64,000 nucleotides of DNA, from assembly GCA_963844325.1 (NCBI GenBank), contig CAWJNV010000002.1:1488001-1552000 (forward strand), given 5' to 3'. The translations under genes and the position numbers were made by a program. The DNA is from CADCTQ01 sp963844325. GTDB lineage: Bacteria; Bacteroidota; Bacteroidia; Cytophagales; 172606-1. The first letter of the stretch is position 1. The number at the start of each line of letters is the position of its first letter. Below are positions 11,971 through 20,038 of this stretch, one piece after another. The notes under the pieces are model-generated. The model was not told the origin of the DNA. It saw nothing but the letters and a program-made list of their open reading frames with translations, and did not search any database.

Positions 11971-12221
11971 TTGGATGCAAATAATTTCGAACGGGGCAGC
12001 GCGGAATAGCGTTTCTGCCATTCTTCAAAGATACCCCTCTTCGGGAGGATAACCCAAAAAACGCCCCAATGATTTCCGGTTCCGGCAGGATTCGGCGAGA
12101 GACAAAACGGCACGAACCAGACAACCCGGGCCGGAGACTACATTTGTAGGGTGGCGCGCCAAATTACGCGGGGCCGATCGCACGACGGCGGGTATCTTTC
12201 GGAAATTTTTATGTTTTTTTT

Positions 12222-12674
12222 ATGATCAAACAACTGATTACCAAGAGTTACCTCACGTGCCATTACGACGAAACTGTACCCGTAGTGGCCCACCGCTGGA
12301 ACGGCTACGTAAAGAGTGAAGCCTTCCGGAGCGGCATTCAACAGTGCCTGGCCGAGTACGCCAGCATAAAGAAGTCGGCCAAGCTTACCCACCTGCACTG
12401 GCTGTGCAACGCCACCGATCTGAAAGTACTGCAACCCGCCGATTCGGATTGGGTGAACAACGAGTTTGCCCGGGAACTGTACCAGAACGGCGTTCGCCGC
12501 ATCGCCATGATCGTACCCAAAGACGTGTTTGCCCAGATGGCAACCACCAGTTTCGGCCAGTCCATCGACAAGCAGAAACAGCAGGGGGGCATTACCGATA
12601 CCATCGTGCAGTACTTCGACTCCGAAGAAAAGGGCAAACAGTGGCTGAAGCAGGCCCTAAAGGTGGTTTATTGA
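12222..12674 (+). CDS. Uncharacterised protein, possibly STAS/SpoIIAA-like
   Basis: A 150-residue cytoplasmic protein with no signal peptide or membrane segment. The layout of an N-terminal strand pair, helix, strand (LTHLHWLCNATDLKVL), helix and strand (VRRIAMIVPKDVFAQMA) resembles small SpoIIAA/STAS-like proteins common in Bacteroidota; this is a fold-level guess, not a motif match. It stands alone between divergent uvrA and co-directional dnaX and is closed by its own terminator. Confidence 0.75.
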   Translation: MIKQLITKSYLTCHYDETVPVVAHRWNGYVKSEAFRSGIQQCLAEYASIKKSAKLTHLHWLCNATDLKVLQPADSDWVNNEFARELYQNGVRRIAMIVPKDVFAQMATTSFGQSIDKQKQQGGITDTIVQYFDSEEKGKQWLKQALKVVY

Positions 12675-12697
12675 TAAAAACCGGGTCCGTACCGGCG

Positions 12698-12726
12698 AAA
12701 AGCACCCGCACAACGGGTGCTTTTTT
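12698..12726 (+). terminator. Intrinsic terminator after the STAS-like gene
   Basis: AAAAGCACCCG, a short loop, CGGGTGCTTTT with further Ts: an 11-bp stem plus T run, about 24 bp after the stop at 12674. Confidence 0.92.
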
Positions 12727-12805
12727 GTTGATCGGGCGCAATAAAATTATCGGGCTGAGGCAAAGAGAATTAAGCCTTTACCTTCGCCGGGCCCACCGGA
12801 AGACC

Positions 12806-12836
12806 TTTCCCCTTCGGGCCAAAAAATGTACCTTTG
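12806..12836 (+). promoter_or_regulatory. Candidate Bacteroidota-type promoter of dnaX
   Basis: TTTC at 12806-12809, a 19-bp spacer, then TACCTTTG at 12829-12836, close to the TTTG-N19-TAnnTTTG consensus. If real, transcription would begin at about 12841-12844, almost on the ATG at 12841. Confidence 0.4.
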
Positions 12837-12840
12837 GTAC

Positions 12841-14004
12841 ATGGAGCAGTTTATTGTTTCGGCCCGCAAATACCGCCCTTCTACCTTTGATACGGTGGTA
12901 GGGCAGGGGCACATTACCACCACGCTTAAGAATGCCATTGGTCAGAATCACCTCGCCCAGGCCTTCCTGTTCTGCGGGCCGCGGGGCGTGGGCAAAACGA
13001 CCTGCGCCCGGATTCTCGCCAAAACGATCAACTGCCAGAACCTTTCCCCCGAAACGGAAGCCTGCAACACCTGCGACTCCTGCCGGAGCTTCAACGGCAA
13101 CGCTTCCTTCAACGTGCACGAACTCGACGCGGCCTCCAACAACTCCGTGGACGACATCCGCAACCTGGTGGACCAGGTCCGCTACCCCCCGCAGGCGGGC
13201 CGGTACAAGATCTACATCATCGACGAGGTGCACATGCTGTCCAACGCGGCCTTCAACGCGTTTCTCAAAACGCTGGAGGAGCCGCCGTCGTACGCCATCT
13301 TCATCCTGGCCACCACCGAAAAGCACAAAATCATTCCCACCATCCTGTCGCGGTGCCAGATTTTCGACTTCAACCGGATCGGCATCACCGACATCAGCAA
13401 GCACCTGGCCCGCATTGCGCGGAAAGAAGAAATCCGGGCCGAGGAAGAAGCCCTGCAACTCATTGCCCAGAAAGCCGACGGCGGCCTCCGCGATGCGCTT
13501 TCAATGTTCGACCTGATCACGACGTTCTCCACGGACCGCAGCATTTCGTACGCCAATACGATCGCCAACCTGCACATCCTCGATTACGACTACTACTTCC
13601 GCATCACCGATGCGCTGCTGGCCGGGCAGGTAGGGCCGTCGTGGGTGCTGTTCGATGAAATTCTCAAGAAGGGCTTCGACGGGCACAACTTCATGGTGGG
13701 CCTCTGCGAACACTTCCGCAACCTGCTGGTCTGCAAGGACGCCGCCACCGTGCAACTGCTCCAGGTGTCGGGCAGCGTGCAGCAGAAGTACCTGCAACAG
13801 GCCGCCGGGGCGCCGATGGCTTTCCTGGCGACGGCCATGCACTACGCCAACGAATGCGACCAGGGCTACAAGGCCAGCAAAAACGCCAAGCTGCTCGTGG
13901 AACTGGCCCTGATGAAAATGGCCCATATCCCGGCGGCAGTAAACCTGGCGCGGCTGGTGCAGGAGAACGGTGACCCGCTAAAAAAAAAGATGATTACGGC
14001 ATAA
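12841..14004 (+). CDS. dnaX: DNA polymerase III subunit gamma (zero-frame product of dnaX)
   Basis: Clamp-loader ATPase. The 387-residue zero-frame product starts MEQFIVSARKYRPSTFDTVVGQ, with Walker A GPRGVGKTTCARILA, a four-cysteine zinc module (CNTCDSCRSF), DEVHMLSNAAF (Walker B) and the sensor-1 region LATTEKHKIIPTILSRC. It stops just four codons after an A9G run at 13980-13989. Full-length tau needs a -1 shift there into the frame at 13989-14711. An upstream in-frame ATG (12826) overlaps the promoter-like TACCTTTG box and is less likely as the start. Confidence 0.93.
   Translation: MEQFIVSARKYRPSTFDTVVGQGHITTTLKNAIGQNHLAQAFLFCGPRGVGKTTCARILAKTINCQNLSPETEACNTCDSCRSFNGNASFNVHELDAASNNSVDDIRNLVDQVRYPPQAGRYKIYIIDEVHMLSNAAFNAFLKTLEEPPSYAIFILATTEKHKIIPTILSRCQIFDFNRIGITDISKHLARIARKEEIRAEEEALQLIAQKADGGLRDALSMFDLITTFSTDRSISYANTIANLHILDYDYYFRITDALLAGQVGPSWVLFDEILKKGFDGHNFMVGLCEHFRNLLVCKDAATVQLLQVSGSVQQKYLQQAAGAPMAFLATAMHYANECDQGYKASKNAKLLVELALMKMAHIPAAVNLARLVQENGDPLKKKMITA
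13961..13989 (+). other. dnaX: Programmed -1 frameshift (or transcript slippage) site in dnaX
   Basis: Nine A residues at 13980-13988 followed by G give the heptamer A AAA AAG (13983-13989) in the zero frame, the same slippery heptamer as E. coli dnaX. An AGGAG sequence at 13961-13965 lies 14 bases before the A run, where an internal Shine-Dalgarno element acts in E. coli. The zero frame stops at 14002-14004, and the -1 frame is open to 14711. Long A runs can also work by RNA polymerase slippage, as in Thermus dnaX; sequence alone cannot choose. Confidence 0.85.
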
Positions 14005-14711
14005 GCGCCAATGGCCTCAGCGTAAACGGCGCAACTGCAAACGGCACCCCTGTAAACGTTGCCAACGCAAACGGTACCAACCCGAACGGCACCAACGTAA
14101 ACGGCACGAATGGCAGTGCCAGTGGCGCCAACGGGAACGGTGCCCACGGCGCGGCGTACCCGGTCAACGGCAATGGCAGCGCCAAACCGGCGGGCGGCGT
14201 GCACGAGAGCGGCGCCAACGGCTACAAGGCCGCCACGCCGGCCGTAAAAGCCACTCCCAGCCTGGCCCGGCCCACCATTTCGCTCAACCCTGCCGTTCCG
14301 GCCGTCAGCACGCAGCAGCAGGCCACTGCCCCGGCCCCCACCCAACCGTCCATCGGCGAAGCGCCGTACACGCCGGAGCAACTGCGCGGCCAGTGGGAAG
14401 CCTTTGCCCGTACGCGCAACGCCCCCACCGAAGAACTCATTCTGAGCCGCGGCTACCAGGCCGAGGCCCACACGCTGCTCCTCAAACTGGACAACCAGAT
14501 CCAGATGGACAGCCTCAACAACATGCGGATGGACCTGCTCGAATTCCTGCGCCGGAACCTCAACAACCGGCACATCCAGGTGAAGGCCGAACTCGGCGCC
14601 GTGGAAATCCGGAAGTCGATCTACACGAACCTGGAAAAGTTTAAGTACCTGTCCCAGAAACACCCCGTCCTCACCGACCTCCGGACGCAGTTGGGACTGG
14701 AAATCGAATAA
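13989..14711 (+). CDS. dnaX: C-terminal part of DNA polymerase III tau (read after -1 shift in dnaX)
   Basis: The -1 frame from 13989 gives 240 residues that continue DnaX. It opens DDYGISANG, runs through a linker of about 75 residues made largely of NG and NGT words, then a P/T/A-rich stretch, and ends in a folded domain (about 120-240 of this part) with GEAPYTPEQLRGQWEAFA and LQSLNNMRM-like helices typical of the C-terminal domain of Bacteroidota DnaX. Total tau would be about 623 residues. No separate start is needed, although a GTG at 14199 would permit an independent small protein. Confidence 0.85.
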   Translation, partial: DDYGISANGLSVNGATANGTPVNVANANGTNPNGTNVNGTNGSASGANGNGAHGAAYPVNGNGSAKPAGGVHESGANGYKAATPAVKATPSLARPTISLNPAVPAVSTQQQATAPAPTQPSIGEAPYTPEQLRGQWEAFARTRNAPTEELILSRGYQAEAHTLLLKLDNQIQMDSLNNMRMDLLEFLRRNLNNRHIQVKAELGAVEIRKSIYTNLEKFKYLSQKHPVLTDLRTQLGLEIE

Positions 14712-14712
14712 A

Positions 14713-14762
14713 CGGGGATAGGGGATAGGGGGATAGGGTTTAAACCCTATCCCCCTATCCGG
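14713..14762 (+). repeat. Intergenic palindrome of the TAGGGTTTAAACCCTA family
   Basis: GGGGATA words lead into a GGATAGGGTTTAAACCCTATCC palindrome core (GGATAGGGTTT and its complement), just after the dnaX stop. The same core recurs near 57050, 59760, 59845, 61187 and 61285. It may end the dnaX transcript, but there is no T run. Confidence 0.8.
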
Positions 14763-14865
14763 CTCCTTTCTTAAATCACGAAATAGTAAATTTATTTCTC
14801 CCTTCCTTTCGCAAAAACGGGGTTGCTTCCCTATTTTACGCCCAAATTACCACACCCTTACACCT

Positions 14866-15558
14866 ATGTTAAAAAAAGTAATTATCACCGGGGCGGCCGG
14901 CAACCTGGGCAGTGCAACGGTTGATAAGTTTTTGCGCGAAGGGTACTACGTGCTGGCCACGGTAGAGCCCGGCACGCGGCATCACTTCGTTCCGGGCACT
15001 CCCAACCTGGAGGTGCACCAACTCAACGTCACCGACGAAAATGCCTCCCGCGAATTTGTGCAGCGGTCCTTCGAGGAACACAAATCCATCGGGGCGGCCG
15101 TGCTGCTGGTGGGTGGTTTTGCAATGGGCAGCATTGCCGAAACCAGCCTGTCGGACCTGCACCGGATGTTCCGGCTCAACTTCGAATCGTGTTACAACCT
15201 GGCCCGGCCGGCCTTCCTGCGGATGCAGTGGCAGCCCGACGGCGGCCGGTTGGTCCTGGTGGGTGCCCGCCCGGCCCTCGAACCGGCGGCCGGCAAAGGC
15301 ATGGTGGCGTATTCGCTCTCCAAATCCCTCGTGTTCTCCCTGGCCGACCTGCTCAACGCCGCCGGCGAAGGCAAAAATGTCTTCACCTCGGTAATCGTTC
15401 CCAGCATCATTGATACGCCGGCCAACCGGGCGTCCATGCCCAAAGCCGACTTTTCGGCGTGGGTACGCCCCGAAGAACTGGCCGACAAGATTGAAATGAC
15501 CTGCCGCCCCGACGTGGTACCCGGCGAAAAGGTCGTAAAAGTGTACGGGGGCGTGTAA
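14866..15558 (+). CDS. Short-chain dehydrogenase/reductase (SDR family)
   Basis: A 230-residue SDR with a Rossmann nucleotide loop TGAAGNLG at residues 8-15 and the catalytic YSLSK (Y149, K153). The strand that usually carries the catalytic serine reads RLVLVGARPAL, so the serine is not obvious, and the substrate cannot be predicted. It converges on the T9SS protein gene, whose stop is 10 bp away, and stands alone. The start at 14866 is the first ATG and gives the usual MLKKVIITGA opening. Confidence 0.88.
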   Translation: MLKKVIITGAAGNLGSATVDKFLREGYYVLATVEPGTRHHFVPGTPNLEVHQLNVTDENASREFVQRSFEEHKSIGAAVLLVGGFAMGSIAETSLSDLHRMFRLNFESCYNLARPAFLRMQWQPDGGRLVLVGARPALEPAAGKGMVAYSLSKSLVFSLADLLNAAGEGKNVFTSVIVPSIIDTPANRASMPKADFSAWVRPEELADKIEMTCRPDVVPGEKVVKVYGGV

Positions 15559-15568
15559 AGCCCACCGG

Positions 15569-17134
15569 CTACTGGATGACCAGCTTTTGCCGTTCGATCC
15601 GGTTCTTGCGGCGGACGGAGATGATGTACAGGCCCGGTTCCCGCCGCAGCGCGGAGAGTTCTACTTTCACGGCCGGTTCGTAGGCGTAAACCCGGTCCAC
15701 GAGCAGCTTGCCCACGGTGTTGTGGATGGTGATGCGCATGTCGTCGGCCTGGGCATCGGTGGCTTCTACCCACAACTCGTTTCCGGCAAGCGGGTTGGGA
15801 TAGATGCGGAGGGCCGCGCTGATTTCGCTGCTTACGGCCACGATCCGCGAGTAGGTGAACGTGCCGTCGAAGTCAACCTGCTTGAGCCGGTAATAGCCCG
15901 TGCCGCCGAAGGGAAAGTCGTCGGTGAACTGGTAGGTGAGCCTGCCGGTGCTGGTACCCGCCCCGGCTACCCGGCCGATCTCGTTGAATTGCTGCCCATC
16001 GCGAGACTTTTCCAGTGAGAAGTACGCGTTGTCCTTTTCGGAAGCCGTAGCCCATTGCAGCAACACCTGGCTGCCGTTCTGCTTGGCCGTGAAGTAGATG
16101 AGGGTGATGGGTAGGGCTTGGCTGCAGGAACAGCCCAGTCTGCCATCTGGATCGATAGTGCCCCCCACAATTGGGGTAAAGCCAAACTCACTCCCGTCTG
16201 GATTGCACATTCCCAGATAACCTTGAAAGCCGAACGTTCCACTATTAATGGTGCTGGTGCCTTCTACGTTAAAACTGCCACAATTTGTTACGGGAGTTCC
16301 GCCCGAGACCTGTGGATTATTCCCTTGCTGGATGTAATTACCGGTTACAGTTACAATGGTTCGTACTACGGAAAAATCGCCACCATTGATGATAAGATTG
16401 CGAACGGAAAGCGGGCCGCTTATCTGCGTATTGGCATTCTGATCTACATTGGTAAAATCACCATTCACAGTAATGTTGCTGCCGGAGTGAAAGAATCCAT
16501 TATTGTTGCCGTTTCCGACAACAGACACGTTGCCATTGATCGTTACTACTCCGGCTGCCTGATTTTCAAAACGGTTGCTTCCTGAGGCAATCTCCAAACT
16601 ACTATTGATTGTCAGATTACCGTAATTAATGAAAGTCGCATTGCCGGCGACCACAAACCGGTTTATCTGGTTTCCGGGATTGATGGTAATAGTCATGGTG
16701 CCACGATTTTCCACCAGAAGGATTCCGTTGCCTTCTATTCCATTATTCCCTGTTCTAGCCATGTTGAAGGGCTCTTCCCAGGTGCCGTAGTTTCGAATAG
16801 TGATTCTGCTACCAGTAATATTCACAACAGCACTTGCGTCTATTGTTACTCCCTCATCAATGCATAAGGTAGCGTTATTACCACCCAATGTAATAGTACC
16901 CCGGTAGGAGCCAGTGCCCCGAAGACAAATAACCTGATTATTGCTTGTGGTTAGTGATCTGACTTGATCAGCCGGCAGATTGGTGTTAACAGTCAATGCT
17001 GGGGTACAACTCGTGCATTGGGCGAAAGTTTCCGCACTGCCAAAGCAGAAAAACACCGCCAGTAACAACAGCAAAGGGGAGGGGTGAGCCCCGGAACGAC
17101 GAAACCGAAAAAATGGGAGGGTAGAATTGCGCAT
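15569..17134 (-). CDS. Secreted repeat protein with type IX secretion C-terminal sorting domain
   Basis: A 521-residue exported protein. ATG at 17132-17134 gives a signal region (LLLLLAVFFCFGSAETFAQ). Residues about 60-330 are N/G/T-rich short strands (ITIRNYGTW, FINYGNLTINSS, VTINGNVSVVGNG) that look like a beta-solenoid. Then come a Cys pair (LGCSCSQALPITLIYF), a fibronectin-like segment (VLLQWATASEKDNAYFSLE) and a T9SS type A sorting domain (RIYPNPLAGNELWVE ... GLYIISVRRKNRIERQKLVIQ). The central coding DNA is visibly AT-richer than its neighbours. Cargo role and partner are unknown. Confidence 0.88.
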   Translation of the reverse strand: MRNSTLPFFRFRRSGAHPSPLLLLLAVFFCFGSAETFAQCTSCTPALTVNTNLPADQVRSLTTSNNQVICLRGTGSYRGTITLGGNNATLCIDEGVTIDASAVVNITGSRITIRNYGTWEEPFNMARTGNNGIEGNGILLVENRGTMTITINPGNQINRFVVAGNATFINYGNLTINSSLEIASGSNRFENQAAGVVTINGNVSVVGNGNNNGFFHSGSNITVNGDFTNVDQNANTQISGPLSVRNLIINGGDFSVVRTIVTVTGNYIQQGNNPQVSGGTPVTNCGSFNVEGTSTINSGTFGFQGYLGMCNPDGSEFGFTPIVGGTIDPDGRLGCSCSQALPITLIYFTAKQNGSQVLLQWATASEKDNAYFSLEKSRDGQQFNEIGRVAGAGTSTGRLTYQFTDDFPFGGTGYYRLKQVDFDGTFTYSRIVAVSSEISAALRIYPNPLAGNELWVEATDAQADDMRITIHNTVGKLLVDRVYAYEPAVKVELSALRREPGLYIISVRRKNRIERQKLVIQ

Positions 17135-17155
17135 AGAGTACCGTTGATTGCTCGT

Positions 17156-17188
17156 TAAAAGTAGTAAAAATATTACTTTGCTGGTAAA
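17156..17188 (-). promoter_or_regulatory. Possible promoter of the T9SS-sorted protein
   Basis: On the minus strand TTTA (17185-17188), 21 bp, then TACTTTTA (17156-17163), one base off TAnnTTTG. The spacer is 2 bp longer than ideal, so this is weak. Confidence 0.28.
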
Positions 17189-17272
17189 GATGCACTTACT
17201 TGCCACGTTTTTTCGGTTACCCCGACCGCTTTGTGCGTATTAAGCCCGCTTTTCTGCATTCCCCCACATGCA

Positions 17273-17303
17273 AAAAGCCCGGCTGCGTGTACAACCGGGC
17301 TTT
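17273..17303 (-). terminator. Intrinsic terminator of the arginine operon
   Basis: On the minus strand AAAGCCCGGTTG, a loop, then CAGCCGGGCTTTTT: a 12-bp stem with one G-T pair and a T run, 24 bp after the argD stop. Confidence 0.9.
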
Positions 17304-17327
17304 GACCCAATGTGCTCCCGTAAGGAG

Positions 17328-18467
17328 TTAGCCCCGGACCGGCACCTGCCCGAGTACCGCCCGGAATTTTTCCAGGAACAGCCCGGCGTCTTCCCGGCTC
17401 AGGGCCAGCGACGGCAGCAACCGGATGGTGTGTTTGCCCGCGGCACCCGTAAAGATGTGTTCGTCGTACAGCAGCGTCTTGCGGATGGGCTCGGCCGGCT
17501 CTTCCAGCTCAATGCCGATCATCAGGCCGCGGCCCCGCACTTCCTTTACACCCGGCAGGCCCCGGACGCCCTCCATCAGGTACGCCCCTACCTCCGCGGC
17601 GTTTTGCACCAGGTTTTCGGCCTTGATCACGTCGAGCACGGCAATGGCCGCCGCGCAGGCCAGGTGGTTGCCGCCGAACGTGGTGCCCAGCATGCCGTGC
17701 ACCGCCTTGAACCGGGGGCTGATCAGCACGCCGCCCACCGGGAAGCCGTTGCCCATGCCCTTGGCCGTGGTGATCAGGTCGGGATGGATGCCGGCGTACT
17801 GGTGCGAAAAGAACTTGCCGGAACGGCCGTAGCCGCACTGTACCGAGTCAAGAATGAGGGCGGCGTCGTACTGGTCGCAGAGGGCCCGGGCCTGCCGCAG
17901 AAACGCTTCCGTAGCCACGTGGATGCCGCCCACGCCCTGGATGCCTTCCACAATCACGGCGCTGATCTCGTCGCTCATGGCGGCTGCCAAAGCGCCGGCG
18001 TCATTGAACGGTACGAACTGCACGTGTTCTTTGGAGTTGACCGGCGCCACGATGGATGCGTTGTCGGTGACGGCTACGGCCCCGGCGGTACGGCCGTGAA
18101 AGGCTTTGGTGAAGGCAATTACTTTTTTGCGGCCGTTGTGGAAAGACGCCAGCTTGAGGGCGTTTTCGTTGGCCTCCGCCCCCGAGTTGCACAGGAACAG
18201 GGCGTAGTCGTCGTAGCCCGACAGTTCACCCAGCTTCCCGGCCAGTTCGTCCTGCATCGAAATGCGCACGGAGTTGGAGTAGAAGCCGATCCGGCCGAGC
18301 TGGTCGGTGAGCTTTTCCACGTAGTGCGGGTGGGCGTGGCCGATGGAAATTACGGCGTGGCCGCCGTAGAGGTCCAGGTACCGGGTACCCTTGTCGTCCC
18401 ACACGTAGCTGCCCCGGGCTTTCACGGGTTCAATGTCGTAGAGCGGATAAACGTCGAATGGTTTCAA
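17328..18467 (-). CDS. argD: Acetylornithine/succinylornithine aminotransferase
   Basis: Class III PLP aminotransferase making N-acylornithine in arginine synthesis. The 379-residue product has NSGAEANENALKLA, FHGRTAG and the PLP lysine in LITTAKGMGNGFPVGG (K236). The usual DEVQ segment before it reads ILDSVQCGYGRSG, so the aspartate that contacts the PLP ring is kept but the following glutamate is serine. It is the last gene of the arg operon. Many Bacteroidota use succinylated intermediates, so the acyl group cannot be assigned from this gene alone. Confidence 0.93.
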   Translation of the reverse strand: MKPFDVYPLYDIEPVKARGSYVWDDKGTRYLDLYGGHAVISIGHAHPHYVEKLTDQLGRIGFYSNSVRISMQDELAGKLGELSGYDDYALFLCNSGAEANENALKLASFHNGRKKVIAFTKAFHGRTAGAVAVTDNASIVAPVNSKEHVQFVPFNDAGALAAAMSDEISAVIVEGIQGVGGIHVATEAFLRQARALCDQYDAALILDSVQCGYGRSGKFFSHQYAGIHPDLITTAKGMGNGFPVGGVLISPRFKAVHGMLGTTFGGNHLACAAAIAVLDVIKAENLVQNAAEVGAYLMEGVRGLPGVKEVRGRGLMIGIELEEPAEPIRKTLLYDEHIFTGAAGKHTIRLLPSLALSREDAGLFLEKFRAVLGQVPVRG

Positions 18468-18505
18468 TGCGTTGGTGGCGGGTTGAAGGTTGGAAGATTA
18501 GCGGG

Positions 18506-18991
18506 TTAAGCGAATACGTCGTTCAAATCCAGAGTGATTCCCGTGGCGGGGTCAGTAAGCACGCCCTTGTGAAAAAGGGATATGTTTTTGTCAGGCGTAA
18601 TCACGAAAATAGTGTCCACCATCGGTTGCACAAACCAGCAAGACTTTACCCCGGCGGCGAAGTACGCTTCGAATTTTTCGCCGAACTCGTCCGCACCCTG
18701 CGTAGGAGATAGAATTTCGATGGCGGTGAGCGGCGGCTCCGCTACTTTCCTCCGGTCTTGAAAGCCATTGTAGACTTTCTTCGGATAGATACAAAGGTCG
18801 GGAACCACTATTTTGCCTTTACCCAATTCCAAGCTCAACTCGGATATAACACTGTATTCCTTTCGGTATTTTGCTAGAATGGCGAAGCAAAGGTTACTTT
18901 GGATGATTCCGTGATTAAGGCTGGGCATAGGTTTTCCGCGTTCGATTTCGTATTCGGACAATTGCTTCTCGGTGGTTTCTTCTGGTGTCAT
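18506..18991 (-). CDS. Uma2 family (DUF820) endonuclease-like protein
   Basis: A 161-residue protein with the Uma2/DUF820 layout: ERGKPMPSLNHGIIQSNL at the start, SELSLELGKGKIVVPDLCIYP with the PD of the restriction-like fold, LTAIEILSPTQ (E and the hydrophobic strand), and FEAYFAAGVKSCWFVQP. The family is PD-(D/E)XK-like and abundant in Cyanobacteria and Bacteroidota, often as scattered copies of unknown biological role. It is inserted between argC and argD on the same strand, 60 bp after argC and 38 bp before argD, and is more AT-rich than its neighbours. Confidence 0.88.
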   Translation of the reverse strand: MTPEETTEKQLSEYEIERGKPMPSLNHGIIQSNLCFAILAKYRKEYSVISELSLELGKGKIVVPDLCIYPKKVYNGFQDRRKVAEPPLTAIEILSPTQGADEFGEKFEAYFAAGVKSCWFVQPMVDTIFVITPDKNISLFHKGVLTDPATGITLDLNDVFA

Positions 18992-19051
18992 GGCAATGGG
19001 TTTGACAGGAAAGCGTGTTACGACAAGGTACGGCTTTTCCCCGCGAAGGGA

Positions 19052-20038
19052 TTAAAAACCGACTGACTTCAGTTTGAGCCCGGTTTCCTCGTCGAGGCCA
19101 AACAGCAGGTTCATGTTCTGCACGGCCTGCCCGGCGGCGCCTTTGGTCAGGTTGTCGATCACGCTGGTCACCAGCAACTGGTCGTCGTGCTTTTCCAGGT
19201 GCAGGAGGCACTTGTTGGTACTGACGACCTGCTTGATGTCCACTTCTACGGGGCTTACGTGCGTAAACGGGTGGGGGGCGTAGTACCGGGTGTACAACCC
19301 TTGCACTTCTTCCAAAGGCAGGTGGCACGTGGTGTAGCACGACGCCAGGATGCCCCGCGTAAAACTGCCCCGGTACGGAATGAACCGGACGCCGGCGGCA
19401 AAACCGGGCTGCAACGCCTTCAGGCTCTGCCTGATCTCCTTCAGGTGCTGGTGCGTGAAGGCTTTGTACACCGAAATGTTGCCGCTCCGCCAGCTGAAGT
19501 GCGTGGTAGCCGAAAGGCTCTGTCCCGCTCCCGTGGAGCCCGTCACGGCGCTTACGTGCACGTCGGATTGCAGTTGTCCGGCTTGCGCCAGGGGCAGCAG
19601 GGCCAGTTCAATGGCCGTGGCAAAGCAGCCCGGGTTGGCAATGCGCGACGACGCCCGGATCTTTTCCCGCTGCAACTCCGGCAGGCCGTACACGAACCCG
19701 CCGCTCTGGTCCCGGAAGTCCTGGCTGAGGTCGATGACCTTGACGCCTTCGAACCGGTTTTCGTCCAGGAACGTCCGCGACTCGCCGTGGCCCATGCACA
19801 GGAAAACCACGTCAAGGTTGCCGCCCGGGCCGCCGTTGATGAAGGGAACGTCGCCCGTAAACGACATGGCCGAGTCACCCAGCAGGTCGGGGTGCGCCGC
19901 GTACAGGGGTTTGCCCGCCTGGCTCTTGCTGTGCGCAAAACTCACGGCCGCGTGGGGGTGGCGCAGCAGGATGCGCAGCAGTTCGCCGCCCGCGTATCCT
20001 GCCGCCCCGAAAATGCCGATCCGGATCTTACTGTTCAT
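19052..20038 (-). CDS. argC: N-acetyl-gamma-glutamyl-phosphate reductase
   Basis: NADPH-dependent reductase for the third step of arginine synthesis. The 328-residue product opens with the NADP loop GIFGAAGYAGGELLR and has the catalytic cysteine in IANPGCFATAIELALLPL (C138), with VSAVTGSTGAGQ downstream and the C-terminal DNLTKGAAGQAVQNMNLLFG. The start overlaps the argG stop by 11 bp, so translation is probably coupled. Confidence 0.96.
   Translation of the reverse strand: MNSKIRIGIFGAAGYAGGELLRILLRHPHAAVSFAHSKSQAGKPLYAAHPDLLGDSAMSFTGDVPFINGGPGGNLDVVFLCMGHGESRTFLDENRFEGVKVIDLSQDFRDQSGGFVYGLPELQREKIRASSRIANPGCFATAIELALLPLAQAGQLQSDVHVSAVTGSTGAGQSLSATTHFSWRSGNISVYKAFTHQHLKEIRQSLKALQPGFAAGVRFIPYRGSFTRGILASCYTTCHLPLEEVQGLYTRYYAPHPFTHVSPVEVDIKQVVSTNKCLLHLEKHDDQLLVTSVIDNLTKGAAGQAVQNMNLLFGLDEETGLKLKSVGF

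Noticed and set aside
13980..14004. dnaX as a broken pseudogene or sequencing error
   Set aside because: The site matches the known slippery motif with a stop just after and an upstream SD-like element, and both frames are intact, so programmed shifting is more likely. A miscounted A run remains possible and is noted in the finding.
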